From contig NZ_JBBKTU010000001.1 of the NCBI RefSeq assembly GCF_037892605.1, positions 1,364,001-1,428,000 on the forward strand: a stretch of 64,000 nucleotides of DNA. Direction: 5' to 3'. Every line of letters starts with the position of its first letter. The first letter of the stretch is position 1. Below are positions 50,975 through 59,053 of the stretch, piece by piece. Under the pieces are notes generated by a model. The model searched no databases. It had not been told where the DNA came from and saw nothing but the letters and a program-made list of their open reading frames with translations. Position numbers and translations under genes: made by a program. This DNA comes from Lacibacter sp. H407 (GTDB lineage Bacteria; Bacteroidota; Bacteroidia; Chitinophagales; Chitinophagaceae).

Positions 50975-52282
50975 ATGACCATCGATCAGGCTGCTCCTGT
51001 TTCGCAGAGCGAACGTATTGTTCTTCTCGACTCCCTGAGGGGAATCGCTATTCTCGGCATTTTATTGATGAATATTCCCGGTTTTGGATTACCCGAACCG
51101 GCTTATCGAGATCCTTCAGTGTTAAATGAGTGGGGTTCCATTAATTTTCAAACCTGGTATTTTATTGAATTTTTTCCGGAAGGAAGTCAACGGGCCTTGT
51201 TCTCGATGCTATTTGGTGCTGGTATTATTTTGTTTCTAAGCCGACAGGAGAAGAAGAACGAAGGGCTTTGGCCAGCCGATTATTTTTTCCGCCGGCAACT
51301 GTGGCTGCTTGTTTTTGGATTGTTTAATGCATATGTGCTATTGTGGATGTGGGATATTTTGTTTCATTATGCCTGTATTGGTATGATCATGTTTGCATTT
51401 CGAAGGATGTCACCGAAGGGATTACTGATCGCTGCCTTTATTTGTTTGTTGTTGCAAACAGCGAGGGAAAATGTAGATGTTTATCGTGATAAGAAAGTAA
51501 TTACGAAAGGCGAATTAATTGCCAAAATAGATACCACTGTTACAAAACTAACAGATCAGCAAAAAGAAGAACTGGGTGCTATGACAGGATTTAAAGAAAA
51601 ATCCACACAAAAAGAGAAGCTTAAAAAAATGGAAAAAAGCACGAAGAGTGTACGAGGTGATTATTTTGGATTTTATGAATATCAAAGTGAGCGAAGTTTC
51701 CGCACCGAAGTTTTTTACCTGTATTATATGGCATGGGATATTTTATTGTTTATGTTTTTAGGCATGGCCTTTTATAAGACAGGGATCATACAGGGGCAGG
51801 CGTCTTCTAAAATTTACTGGGGTCTATTTATTGGAGGCTTAGGTATAGGGTTGTTGCTTTCTTATTTCCGTCTTAAACCGCTGATCGATTTTAAATTCAA
51901 CGAGTTTGATTATATAAAAAATGTACAATTTGAATCTTACGAGTTGTCACGAGCCTTTCGTTCCATTGGAATTTTTGGGCTGATTATGTTGATGTACAAA
52001 TCCGGTTGGTTCAAATGGTTCTTTGCATTACTTCGTCCGGTTGGACAAATGGCATTCACCAATTACCTGATGCAATCATTATTGGTTGGCTTGTTTTTTT
52101 ACGGTATTGGATTTGGCATGTTTGGCAAACTTGAGCGTTACGAAATTTATTATGTAGTGGGGGCCACCTGGTTATTACAAATTATCTGGAGCCATATCTG
52201 GTTACGATTCTTCCGCTTTGGTCCGCTCGAGTGGTGTTGGCGTAGTTTAACGTATTGGAAGAGGCAGCCATTTGTGAAATAA
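50975..52282 (+). CDS. DUF418 domain-containing membrane protein
   Basis: 435 residues with about eight to ten membrane helices. The N-terminus SERIVLLDSLRGIAILGILLMNIPGF at about 12-37 is the usual DUF418/YeiB start (D-x-x-R-G-x-x), and LLRPVGQMAFTNYLMQSLLVGLFFYGIGFGMFGKLERY near 345-382 is the family's C-terminal core. A charged cytoplasmic insert lies at about 170-230 (KEKLKKMEKSTKSVRG). Function unknown; relatives resemble acyltransferase-3 proteins. It is divergent from the MarR gene across 138 bp. Confidence 0.88.
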   Translation: MTIDQAAPVSQSERIVLLDSLRGIAILGILLMNIPGFGLPEPAYRDPSVLNEWGSINFQTWYFIEFFPEGSQRALFSMLFGAGIILFLSRQEKKNEGLWPADYFFRRQLWLLVFGLFNAYVLLWMWDILFHYACIGMIMFAFRRMSPKGLLIAAFICLLLQTARENVDVYRDKKVITKGELIAKIDTTVTKLTDQQKEELGAMTGFKEKSTQKEKLKKMEKSTKSVRGDYFGFYEYQSERSFRTEVFYLYYMAWDILLFMFLGMAFYKTGIIQGQASSKIYWGLFIGGLGIGLLLSYFRLKPLIDFKFNEFDYIKNVQFESYELSRAFRSIGIFGLIMLMYKSGWFKWFFALLRPVGQMAFTNYLMQSLLVGLFFYGIGFGMFGKLERYEIYYVVGATWLLQIIWSHIWLRFFRFGPLEWCWRSLTYWKRQPFVK

Positions 52283-52288
52283 AATTGC

Positions 52289-52327
52289 AAGCCTGTTGTT
52301 CGATAAAGAGCAACAGGCTTTCTTCTT
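52289..52327 (+). terminator. Terminator of the DUF418 gene
   Basis: AAGCCTGTTG (52289-52298) and CAACAGGCTT (52311-52320) with a TTCGATAAAGAG loop, followed by a T-rich run. Confidence 0.75.
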
Positions 52328-52361
52328 CTTAACTACTTACCCAAATACTGTTTTTGCAGAC

Positions 52362-52369
52362 TATCTTTG
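52362..52369 (+). promoter_or_regulatory. Predicted -7 box of the SPASM radical SAM gene, near-leaderless
   Basis: TATCTTTG with the ATG at 52378, 8 nt downstream. No TTG at 19-20 nt. Confidence 0.35.
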
Positions 52370-52377
52370 AACCCTCA

Positions 52378-53409
52378 ATGCCGCAATTACACCGTAACGA
52401 TATACTCAACCTTTTTTCGAAGATAACCCCACGCCGTGCCTGGAATATGACGAAGGTGTGGAGCAGTTACCAGTTGAGCCGCTTTCTAAAAAAGCCGGTA
52501 CAGTGGGGCTATCCGATTTCGATTTCGTTTGAACCAACTACAAGCTGTAATCTGCGTTGTCCTGAATGCCCGAGTGGTTTGCGTGAATTCACACGGCCAA
52601 CAGGTATGTTGCAGAAAAGTTTTTTTGAACAAACGATCGACGATATTCATAAAGATCTGCTTTACCTCATTTTTTATTTTCAAGGCGAGCCCTATCTCAA
52701 TCCGGAGTTTTTACCGATGGTGAAATATGCTGCGCAGAAAAAAATCTATACAGCTACCTCTACCAATGCGCATTATTTAACGGAAGAAAAAGCAAAGCAA
52801 ACGGTGGAAAGCGGTTTAGATCGTTTGATCATTTCGATTGATGGTACTACACAAGATGTGTATCAGCAATACAGAGTTGGTGGCAAGCTTGATAAAGTAT
52901 TGGAAGGCGCAAAGAATATTGTGAAGTGGAAAAAAGAGCTCAACAGCAAAAAACCTTTTGTGGTGTTTCAGTTTTTAGTGGTGAAGCCGAATGAACACCA
53001 ACTGGAGGACGTAAAACAATTAGCAAAAGAAGTAGGCGTAGATGACGTATGGTTTAAAACTGCACAGGTATACGATTATGAAAATGATCCAAATAAACTG
53101 ATTCCTTCATTAAGCAAATACAGTCGCTATAAAAAGAATGCAGACGGCTCTCATTCACCCAAAAATAAATTGCAGAACCATTGCTGGAAGCTGTGGCATG
53201 CAAACGTTATTACCTGGGATGGTTTGGTGGTGCCCTGTTGTTTTGATAAAGATGCCATGCATCAACTCGGCAATTTAAAAATGCAATCGTTCAAAGAGGT
53301 TTGGCACAACGATAACTACAAACAGTTCCGCAGCGAACTAATGACCAGCCGGAAAAATATCGACATCTGCGCAAATTGCAGCGAAGGGTTGAAGGTTTGG
53401 GAGGAATAG
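52378..53409 (+). CDS. Radical SAM / SPASM domain protein
   Basis: 343 residues. The cluster motif CxxxCxxC is in TSCNLRCPECPSG at about 53-65. A C-terminal SPASM domain contains Cys near 275 (NHCWKLW), CC in VVPCCFD and the CxxC in IDICANCSEG. It is likely a peptide- or small-molecule-modifying enzyme; the GEPYLNPEF and STNAHYLTEEKA stretches are standard for the radical SAM core. No precursor peptide gene is evident nearby. The start at 52378 is preferred over TTG at 52354, which lies before the -7 box. Confidence 0.88.
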   Translation: MPQLHRNDILNLFSKITPRRAWNMTKVWSSYQLSRFLKKPVQWGYPISISFEPTTSCNLRCPECPSGLREFTRPTGMLQKSFFEQTIDDIHKDLLYLIFYFQGEPYLNPEFLPMVKYAAQKKIYTATSTNAHYLTEEKAKQTVESGLDRLIISIDGTTQDVYQQYRVGGKLDKVLEGAKNIVKWKKELNSKKPFVVFQFLVVKPNEHQLEDVKQLAKEVGVDDVWFKTAQVYDYENDPNKLIPSLSKYSRYKKNADGSHSPKNKLQNHCWKLWHANVITWDGLVVPCCFDKDAMHQLGNLKMQSFKEVWHNDNYKQFRSELMTSRKNIDICANCSEGLKVWEE

Positions 53410-53491
53410 TTTCTTAATTTTTGCAATAGGTTTCATCATTCACACATTTTGGTCTTATGGCATGGTTTAAGCCGCAACAACCTGCTGACCA

Positions 53492-53516
53492 AAACGGAGA
53501 AATTAATTCTCCGTTT
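53492..53516. terminator. Hairpin after the SPASM radical SAM gene
   Basis: AAACGGAGAA (53492-53501) and TTCTCCGTTT (53507-53516), loop ATTAA, lie in the 140-bp gap before the CHRD gene. It is a terminator of the upstream gene or a leader hairpin. Confidence 0.5.
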
Positions 53517-53550
53517 GTCATCTATTTCATTATTTAAAAAAATGTGTGTT

Positions 53551-54372
53551 ATGCAAAGATTCTTATTAAAAAGTGCGGTGCTGTTCCTTTTGCCTGTTAT
53601 TCTCTTCTCCTGTAAAAAAAACAACAACGGCTCCGACGCTACGGTGGTAAAGGAATGGTCGCTCAACCTGAGTGCAAAAAATGAAAACCCTGCACCGGCC
53701 GGACGGTCAGAAGCAGGTATGGCTACTATTAAACTGATGAGCGACAATTCGATCATGTATAATTTTAATGTTACGGGTCTTGCAAGCAGCGATGCTTTAA
53801 CCGGAGCACATTTTCATTCCGGTAATGCCGGAGCCAATGGTAGTGTGATCTTAAATTTCAATCCAACATTTTCAGGAACTTCATCAAGTGGTACCATTTT
53901 AAATGTTCGTCAAACATTGGTTGATAGTTTGAAAAGTGATGCCAATGAAATTTATTTCAATGTTCATTCAAACCAGGTGGCTTCCGGTCTTGTGCGTGCA
54001 CAGATCAATACCAAAGTTGAATTGGCAATGGACATCATGTTAAGCGGGTCAAACGAAGTGCCAGCTGTTTCTACATCAGCTACGGGTACAGCTCGCTTGC
54101 GACTTACTGCCGACAAAAAACTATATTCAATCGTGACTGTTACTAATCTGCAGGCTGGTGATGCATTGCTGTTTGCTCATTTACATAGTGGTGCAGCAGG
54201 TGTAAACGGAGCCATTGTACTGGGAATTGCCGGTAGTGCCAGCGATTTTGCAACAGACAAAGTATTTGCGCTTACCGATGTGATTTACAACTCCATCAAA
54301 AATGATGCGATGTATGTGAATGCTCATTCAACGTTGTATGCAAATGGTGTGGTAAGAGGTCAGATCCGATAA
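53551..54372 (+). CDS. CHRD domain lipoprotein (two CHRD repeats)
   Basis: About 273 residues. The signal peptide ends in LFSCKKN, a lipobox cysteine. Two CHRD-type domains follow: the first with ALTGAHFHSGNAGANGSVIL near 85-104 and the second with LFAHLHSGAAGVNGAIVLG near 210-228. These histidine-containing strands are typical of CHRD (chordin-like) domains in secreted bacterial proteins. Function unknown. An ATG three codons upstream (53542) is equally possible. Terminator follows. Confidence 0.85.
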   Translation: MQRFLLKSAVLFLLPVILFSCKKNNNGSDATVVKEWSLNLSAKNENPAPAGRSEAGMATIKLMSDNSIMYNFNVTGLASSDALTGAHFHSGNAGANGSVILNFNPTFSGTSSSGTILNVRQTLVDSLKSDANEIYFNVHSNQVASGLVRAQINTKVELAMDIMLSGSNEVPAVSTSATGTARLRLTADKKLYSIVTVTNLQAGDALLFAHLHSGAAGVNGAIVLGIAGSASDFATDKVFALTDVIYNSIKNDAMYVNAHSTLYANGVVRGQIR

Positions 54373-54390
54373 AAGGCATTCTTTTTTTAG

Positions 54391-54416
54391 AAGCCGGGCA
54401 TTGCCCGGCTTTTTTA
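54391..54416 (+). terminator. Terminator of the CHRD gene
   Basis: AAGCCGGGC (54391-54399), loop ATT, GCCCGGCTT (54403-54411), then TTTTT. Confidence 0.88.
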
Positions 54417-54475
54417 TTCCGAAAATGCCCGGACGATGTTTTTTGTACCGAGTTTTTTATTTGTAATTTCATCGC

Positions 54476-55516
54476 ATGGCATCATTCAGCAGCCGGTTAC
54501 GGCAAATCATACTCTTAGTTGTTTTAATTGCATTAGGCCTGTTGCTTGTTAAAGAGCTGTACATTTTTCTGCCGGGGTTTCTTGGTGCCATTACGCTTTA
54601 TATTCTCAGCAGAGGTTGGTATCGTTATTTGACCATTAAGAAAAAATGGAACAAGAGCTTAACAGCAACCACTTTTATGCTCGGTTTCCTCGTGTTGTTT
54701 GGTTTGCCGGTTTACTATATCATTAGTTTATTGTCGCCAAAAATTACTGAAGTCTTCAGTCATTCCGATGAAGTGGTTCAGGGTTTAAAATCTGTTTCGG
54801 CACAAATACAGGAATGGACGGGCCAGGAATTATTTACAGATGAAAATGTAATTGAACTGCAGAAACGGATCGCTAATTTTTTTCCTGCTTTCCTCAATAG
54901 CACTGCTATGATCGTATCGAATCTGGCAATGATGTTGTTTGTGTATTTCTTTATGCTCACTAACGGTAAAGCGATGGAAGCATCATTCGATTACTTTTTA
55001 CCCTTACACGAGGAGAATATTGATATTCTTGCCAAAGAAACCATCAGCGTTGTAAGAGCTAACGCCATTGGCATCCCTCTGATTTCTTTAATACAAGGGA
55101 TCTTTGCACTCGTTGGTTACTGGATCTTCGGCATTAATGAATTTGTGCTGTGGGGGTTTATTACCGGTGTATTTGCATTCTTCCCCATTGTTGGAACTAC
55201 ATTGATATGGGCGCCATTGGTCGTGTTTCTTTTTTCACAAGGAAACACCGGACAGGGAATTGGTTTATTGATCTACAGTTTACTTGTTACAGGCAATGTT
55301 GATTATCTGGCAAGAGTTACACTCATGAAACGCCTTGGCGATGTACATCCGCTGGTGACAGTATTAGGAGTGATTGTGGGTTTGAGTTTGTTTGGTTTTT
55401 GGGGTTTTATTTTTGGGCCATTGCTGATCAGTTATTTTATGCTGTTGTTTAAAATTTATACCAACGAGTTTGGCCCAATGCAGCCAGCAGAAAATCCGCA
55501 TGAACACGGGAGGTGA
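54476..55516 (+). CDS. AI-2E family transporter
   Basis: 346 residues with about eight membrane helices. The family pattern includes the N-terminal helix pair (residues 8-48), the coiled region near 90-130 and the C-terminal GFITGVFAFFPIVGTTLIWAPLVVFLF at about 222-248 followed by LVTVLGVIVGLSLFGFWGFIFGPLL near 294-318, the conserved block. Members include the AI-2 exporter TqsA and sodium/proton antiporters. The substrate cannot be inferred here. Confidence 0.88.
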   Translation: MASFSSRLRQIILLVVLIALGLLLVKELYIFLPGFLGAITLYILSRGWYRYLTIKKKWNKSLTATTFMLGFLVLFGLPVYYIISLLSPKITEVFSHSDEVVQGLKSVSAQIQEWTGQELFTDENVIELQKRIANFFPAFLNSTAMIVSNLAMMLFVYFFMLTNGKAMEASFDYFLPLHEENIDILAKETISVVRANAIGIPLISLIQGIFALVGYWIFGINEFVLWGFITGVFAFFPIVGTTLIWAPLVVFLFSQGNTGQGIGLLIYSLLVTGNVDYLARVTLMKRLGDVHPLVTVLGVIVGLSLFGFWGFIFGPLLISYFMLLFKIYTNEFGPMQPAENPHEHGR

Positions 55517-55578
55517 TCAATTGCTGTAGATAGCAAAATAATAATCACTTTATTTTATTTACACATCAGCAATTGCGG

Positions 55579-56355
55579 TTATGCAGGGATTTGTTTTTCC
55601 CTGTTTTTTACTTCATCATACGTTGTATCGTAGTCTTTCCGTAACGTTCCCATCAATCTGTCCCAGAATAAAAAATACAATCCATAATTACCGGTGAAAT
55701 ATTGGTGATGCTGGTTGTGCGTAACAGACGTGTTGATCCAACGGCCGATCCATGTGCGTTGAAAATTCTTTGGAAATAATTCCCACCCTAAATGACCATA
55801 TACATTGTAAAACATCTGGAATAAAAAGAAAAAGAACAAGTGTGCTTTGGTAACAGGGATGGTATAGATCAACACAACCAAGATGCCTACTTCCAACAAT
55901 GCTTCCAGCGGATGGAACGCAAACGCAGCCCAAGGCGATGGGTTGGTGCTTTTGTGATGAATGAGATGAAGCAAACGAAACAGTTTTGGGTGATGCATCA
56001 ACCTGTGGATCCAATAAAAATAAGTATCGTGTATCAACAGCATTAAAGGAAATGCAAGCCAGAAATACAATTGACCATATTGGTTGATGTTGCTATAGAA
56101 CGTAGTATGTTTTCGTATTTCAGCATGACCAAGAAAAAACCAGGGCACAAATGCAAACAGGAACATGGTACAAAGCGAAAAGAAAATTTCACGCTGGTAA
56201 TCTTTATTGGCAGGGAAACGTTGTTGAATTTTTTTGAATGAAATTTTCTTACGTAACAACAGATACCATACGAGAAAAGCAAGACCTGCAATTACAAGGT
56301 ATCTTATGCCGATGACCAAAAAATAACTGACCCATGTTCCGTTAGGATGAAGCAT
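55579..56355 (-). CDS. Sterol desaturase / fatty acid hydroxylase family protein
   Basis: 258 residues with several membrane helices and the eight-histidine di-iron motifs: HDTYFYWIHRLMHH near 109-122, HLIHHKS near 130-136 and HNQHHQYF near 215-222. The histidine boxes HxxxH, HxxHH and HxxHH mark the fatty acid hydroxylase superfamily. Members hydroxylate or desaturate fatty acids, sterols or carotenoids in the membrane. The substrate is not known here. Gene converges on the AI-2E gene with a 62-bp gap. Confidence 0.88.
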   Translation of the reverse strand: MLHPNGTWVSYFLVIGIRYLVIAGLAFLVWYLLLRKKISFKKIQQRFPANKDYQREIFFSLCTMFLFAFVPWFFLGHAEIRKHTTFYSNINQYGQLYFWLAFPLMLLIHDTYFYWIHRLMHHPKLFRLLHLIHHKSTNPSPWAAFAFHPLEALLEVGILVVLIYTIPVTKAHLFFFFLFQMFYNVYGHLGWELFPKNFQRTWIGRWINTSVTHNQHHQYFTGNYGLYFLFWDRLMGTLRKDYDTTYDEVKNREKQIPA

Positions 56356-56432
56356 GCACTAAAATTACTTGATTGTAGTTACATGAAACCGGACTGTTTA
56401 TCCTGTGTTTTGAAGTAAGAAAAACAGGGCAT

Positions 56433-56900
56433 CTACAATTTGATAGTAAATCGAACAGAAGGAACAAAAACATTTGCTACCGATCTTGGTTGGAGCTGTT
56501 GTACTGATTGGCCGGTCATTGACATAGCTATTCGTTTGTTTTTACCGGCATTGCTGAATAGAACAATACTGGTAACAATAGCAGCGGTTCCTAACAACAG
56601 TAATGCAACTCCTGCATTGGTTATTTTTTTCGATTCATTATCCGATTGATCGCCGGTAATACCCGAGCCAATTGTTTCAACTACAAACAGGGTGCTGCCA
56701 CCTATCACCATTACTCCGCCCATTGTAAAGGTTAAAATACCTCCTGTTAAACTTATAATAGCTCCGGTTCGTTGCCGTTTGCTTTTGAGTAAATAGTCTT
56801 CTTTGCTTTGCACCGGAATTGTGTCTGTAGAAAAAAGTGTTGAAGCGTTTACGGTATGTAAACAAAGAATGACAAATAGAAGAGAGAATAATTTTTTCAT
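56433..56900 (-). CDS. Small exported membrane protein of unknown function
   Basis: 155 residues. A signal peptide (MKKLFSLLFVILCLHTVNAS) precedes a short linker (KSKRQRTGA) and two glycine-rich hydrophobic segments at about 48-78 and 95-117, then a basic beta-like end (NVFVPSVRFTIKL). Proteins with this layout (signal, KxxR, two helices) are common in Bacteroidota but unnamed. It lies 131 bp downstream of another small membrane gene. Confidence 0.6.
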   Translation of the reverse strand: MKKLFSLLFVILCLHTVNASTLFSTDTIPVQSKEDYLLKSKRQRTGAIISLTGGILTFTMGGVMVIGGSTLFVVETIGSGITGDQSDNESKKITNAGVALLLLGTAAIVTSIVLFSNAGKNKRIAMSMTGQSVQQLQPRSVANVFVPSVRFTIKL

Positions 56901-57031
56901 ATTTTGATTTTATGTGGATTTACGAAACTGATTTGTACACGCAGCGGTATCGGTTTTAGCATTCAGAAGGTACAAAAAAAACTGCTGTTTCAACTTTCTA
57001 TAGATAATTCTTGTTTTTCTTTATACAGCTA

Positions 57032-57544
57032 TCAGAACTTATCTCTTTTACGATCAATCCAGGATCTGAATTTATCGAAGCTCTGCTTATTACCATTGAT
57101 TGCAAACCGTTTGCGTTGCAACATTTTCCACACGGAACCGCCTATAAAAACCGGCGAAAGCCAGATGAACAAATTTGCTTCGCCCAGCCCATTATTAAAA
57201 ACAGGGATTTCGCCAACGAGTATTGCGGCAAGGCCCACAGCTCCTAGTAAACCAACCAGCAGAACAAACCAATAGCTGGTTCGCACTCGAAACGAAATGA
57301 TATCAGCATAATGCAGTGTTACCGACTCGTACAGGTATCCTTTTCTTGCCTCTTTGCGTGTGCCCGGTAGAATTTGAATCGTACTATCAGTTATGTACTG
57401 CAACTGGCCAATCACAATTTTACCTCCTTGTGTTACCACTTTCACTAATGGAAAAGTATCAAACGAAACAGTGGGTTGTCTCGTTGCGGCATGGCTTATT
57501 TCAAAAAACAAAAAGAAAAAGCCTGGGAGAAGGACTTTTTTCAT
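57032..57544 (-). CDS. Small exported membrane protein of unknown function
   Basis: 170 residues. A signal peptide (MKKVLLPGFFFLFFEISHAA) is followed by a small beta region (VTQGGKIVIGQLQYITDSTIQILPG near 36-60), a short HYADIISFRV strand and two membrane helices (85-106 and 120-140), with a basic tail. The VIGQLxxITDSTIxI part resembles the TIYLIQNDSIYF strand in the unknown protein at 4475. No family is recognised. Confidence 0.6.
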   Translation of the reverse strand: MKKVLLPGFFFLFFEISHAATRQPTVSFDTFPLVKVVTQGGKIVIGQLQYITDSTIQILPGTRKEARKGYLYESVTLHYADIISFRVRTSYWFVLLVGLLGAVGLAAILVGEIPVFNNGLGEANLFIWLSPVFIGGSVWKMLQRKRFAINGNKQSFDKFRSWIDRKRDKF

Positions 57545-57721
57545 AATACTGTAACTGATAGTAGTTGATGAATGCTGCAGTTTTTTTCTGCAGATTTTCT
57601 TTAGCTAATCTACCATAGTTATCAGCCAACTTCTAATTGATGTTTGCTTGTTTAGAAATGAAGTTTTGCAATTCCTGCATAGGATATTCCCGGTAACAAC
57701 CCGGATTAGTAAAACTTGCTG

Positions 57722-58606
57722 TTAACTATCGGCCAGTAACACTTGCCAGGCCTCACTTACTTTTCCGGCATCAAGTAATTCCTTTGCATACTTGTGTAGC
57801 TCTTGATCCATCTCATCGGGGTTGATGGAGAAATACTGAATGATATTTTTCAGTTTATCATCTTCAAATGTCGGGTCAACAGTAGGGTATTCGTGAACGT
57901 TTGCCAGTTGCCCAAGATTATTTCCAGTGAGCACAGTACTGTTGCGGATCGTTTCCGGCAATGCATCAATACCGATGCCGAGCTGTGTATTGGGTTTGGC
58001 TACATGAAACAAACTGCTCTCGTCAACTTTGCAATACCAATCACCGCCGAGTCGGGCAATGTGATGCAACTTGCGTTGGTCGATCATGGTTCCTTCTGCG
58101 TTTAAAACAGTTTCATTCACATGCATGCGCAGTACTTCACAGATCACTAAGTTTCCGGCTCCACCTTCGCTGCCCAGTGGTTTTACTTCCACCACTTTGC
58201 ATTCCATCTTTACTTTGCTTTCTCTTACCATTGGTGGTTTTACCAACGTGGCTGCTTCTTCTGTAAAGCCGGCTTTGATAAATTCGTTGGTGCCTTTTGG
58301 AAATTCACAGCTTGCTAAACTTACCTGCTGCACCATATCGTAATCGACAATATTGATCACTACCTCGGGAACTTCCAATACGTTTTCCAGAGTGTGCTTC
58401 GTGGTATTGTCCCGTACTCTTCGAGCAGGTGAAAAAACAACGACAGGTGGGTTCGAAGAAAACAAATTGAAAAAACTGAACGGGCTCAGGTTTACATTTC
58501 CTTCTTTATCGATGGTTGATGCAAAACAAACAGGGCGTGGCGCAACAGCATGTTGCAGCCATTGTTGTTTTTGCATGGGCGTGAGTTGTTGTAAGTCGAT
58601 AATCAT
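57722..58606 (-). CDS. Flavin reductase family protein
   Basis: 294 residues with an FMN-binding split barrel: PRPVCFASTIDKEGNVNLSPFSFFNLFSSNPPVVVFSPARR at about 23-63 is the family core, and MVQQVSLASCEFP near 98-110 follows. The C-terminal third is a helical extension of unknown role. Relatives transfer electrons to flavin or act beside ring-opening enzymes. It is on the same strand as the fumarylacetoacetate hydrolase gene, with the GxxExxY element between them; the pair probably belongs to aromatic catabolism. The start ATG at 58604-58606 is exactly next to the inverted repeat. Confidence 0.87.
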   Translation of the reverse strand: MIIDLQQLTPMQKQQWLQHAVAPRPVCFASTIDKEGNVNLSPFSFFNLFSSNPPVVVFSPARRVRDNTTKHTLENVLEVPEVVINIVDYDMVQQVSLASCEFPKGTNEFIKAGFTEEAATLVKPPMVRESKVKMECKVVEVKPLGSEGGAGNLVICEVLRMHVNETVLNAEGTMIDQRKLHHIARLGGDWYCKVDESSLFHVAKPNTQLGIGIDALPETIRNSTVLTGNNLGQLANVHEYPTVDPTFEDDKLKNIIQYFSINPDEMDQELHKYAKELLDAGKVSEAWQVLLADS

Positions 58607-58635
58607 TTTAACCGCTAAGGCACAAAGACGCCAAG
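58607..58635. repeat. Left 29-bp terminal inverted repeat of the GxxExxY element
   Basis: TTTAACCGCTAAGGCACAAA plus nine more bases to 58635. It matches the right end in inverted orientation at 28 of 29 positions and starts at the base next to the flavin reductase start codon. Confidence 0.8.
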
Positions 58636-58636
58636 T

Positions 58637-59023
58637 TTAAAAATTGTTTACAAATCGGTTGATGCCATCTTTAATCAGTGGCACATTAAAATTTACAAGA
58701 AATCCAAGTTTTTTATCAGCAAGTTTAAGATAGGAAATGATTTGCGCTTCATAAACAGGATGCATGATTTCACTGCTTTTGATTTCAATTACGATTTCTT
58801 CCTCAACCAAAATATCAATTGCGTATGTTTTACCGGTATCATACCCCTTATAAAATAGTTTTACAGGAATCTGGTTTCGGGCTTTGATATTTCTCAATTC
58901 AAACTCTTTTAGTAGAGCAAATTCGTAGGCAGACTCAAGCAGCCCAGGCCCAATCTCAATGTGCACCTGAAAACAAGCATCAACAATTTGCTTTGCCAAT
59001 AAATTGTATTGCTCTTTCGTCAT
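58637..59023 (-). CDS. GxxExxY protein (PD-(D/E)XK-like fold)
   Basis: 128 residues. The name motif is in EIGPGLLESAYEFALLKEF near 23-41 (G-x-x-E-x-x-Y). Downstream, YAIDILVEEEIVIEIKSSE near 67-85 supplies the D...E-x-K pattern of PD-(D/E)XK nucleases, and the Lys-rich end KKLGFLVNFNVPLIKDGINRFV closes the fold. The family is widespread in Bacteroidota and Planctomycetes, with no proven function. The reading frame begins one base from the right repeat and ends one base from the left one, so gene and repeats are one unit. Confidence 0.88.
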   Translation of the reverse strand: MTKEQYNLLAKQIVDACFQVHIEIGPGLLESAYEFALLKEFELRNIKARNQIPVKLFYKGYDTGKTYAIDILVEEEIVIEIKSSEIMHPVYEAQIISYLKLADKKLGFLVNFNVPLIKDGINRFVNNF

Positions 59024-59024
59024 T

Positions 59025-59053
59025 CTTTGCGTCTTTGTGCCTTAGCGGTTAAA
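59025..59053. repeat. Right 29-bp terminal inverted repeat of the GxxExxY element
   Basis: Inverse copy of the left repeat with one mismatch. It supplies the stop codon of the fumarylacetoacetate hydrolase gene (TAA at 59051-59049 on the minus strand). Confidence 0.8.

Larger units (their letters stand above)
58607..59053. mobile_element. 447-bp inverted-repeat element carrying only a GxxExxY gene
   Basis: Two 29-bp inverted repeats (58607-58635 and 59025-59053, one mismatch) enclose a single 387-bp gene that fills the inside almost completely (one base on each side). TTAA stands near both outer ends and could be a target duplication, though its palindromic nature makes this uncertain. No transposase is present, so movement would need one in trans or the protein itself. 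The element sits exactly between two genes that otherwise look like one operon. Confidence 0.6.
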
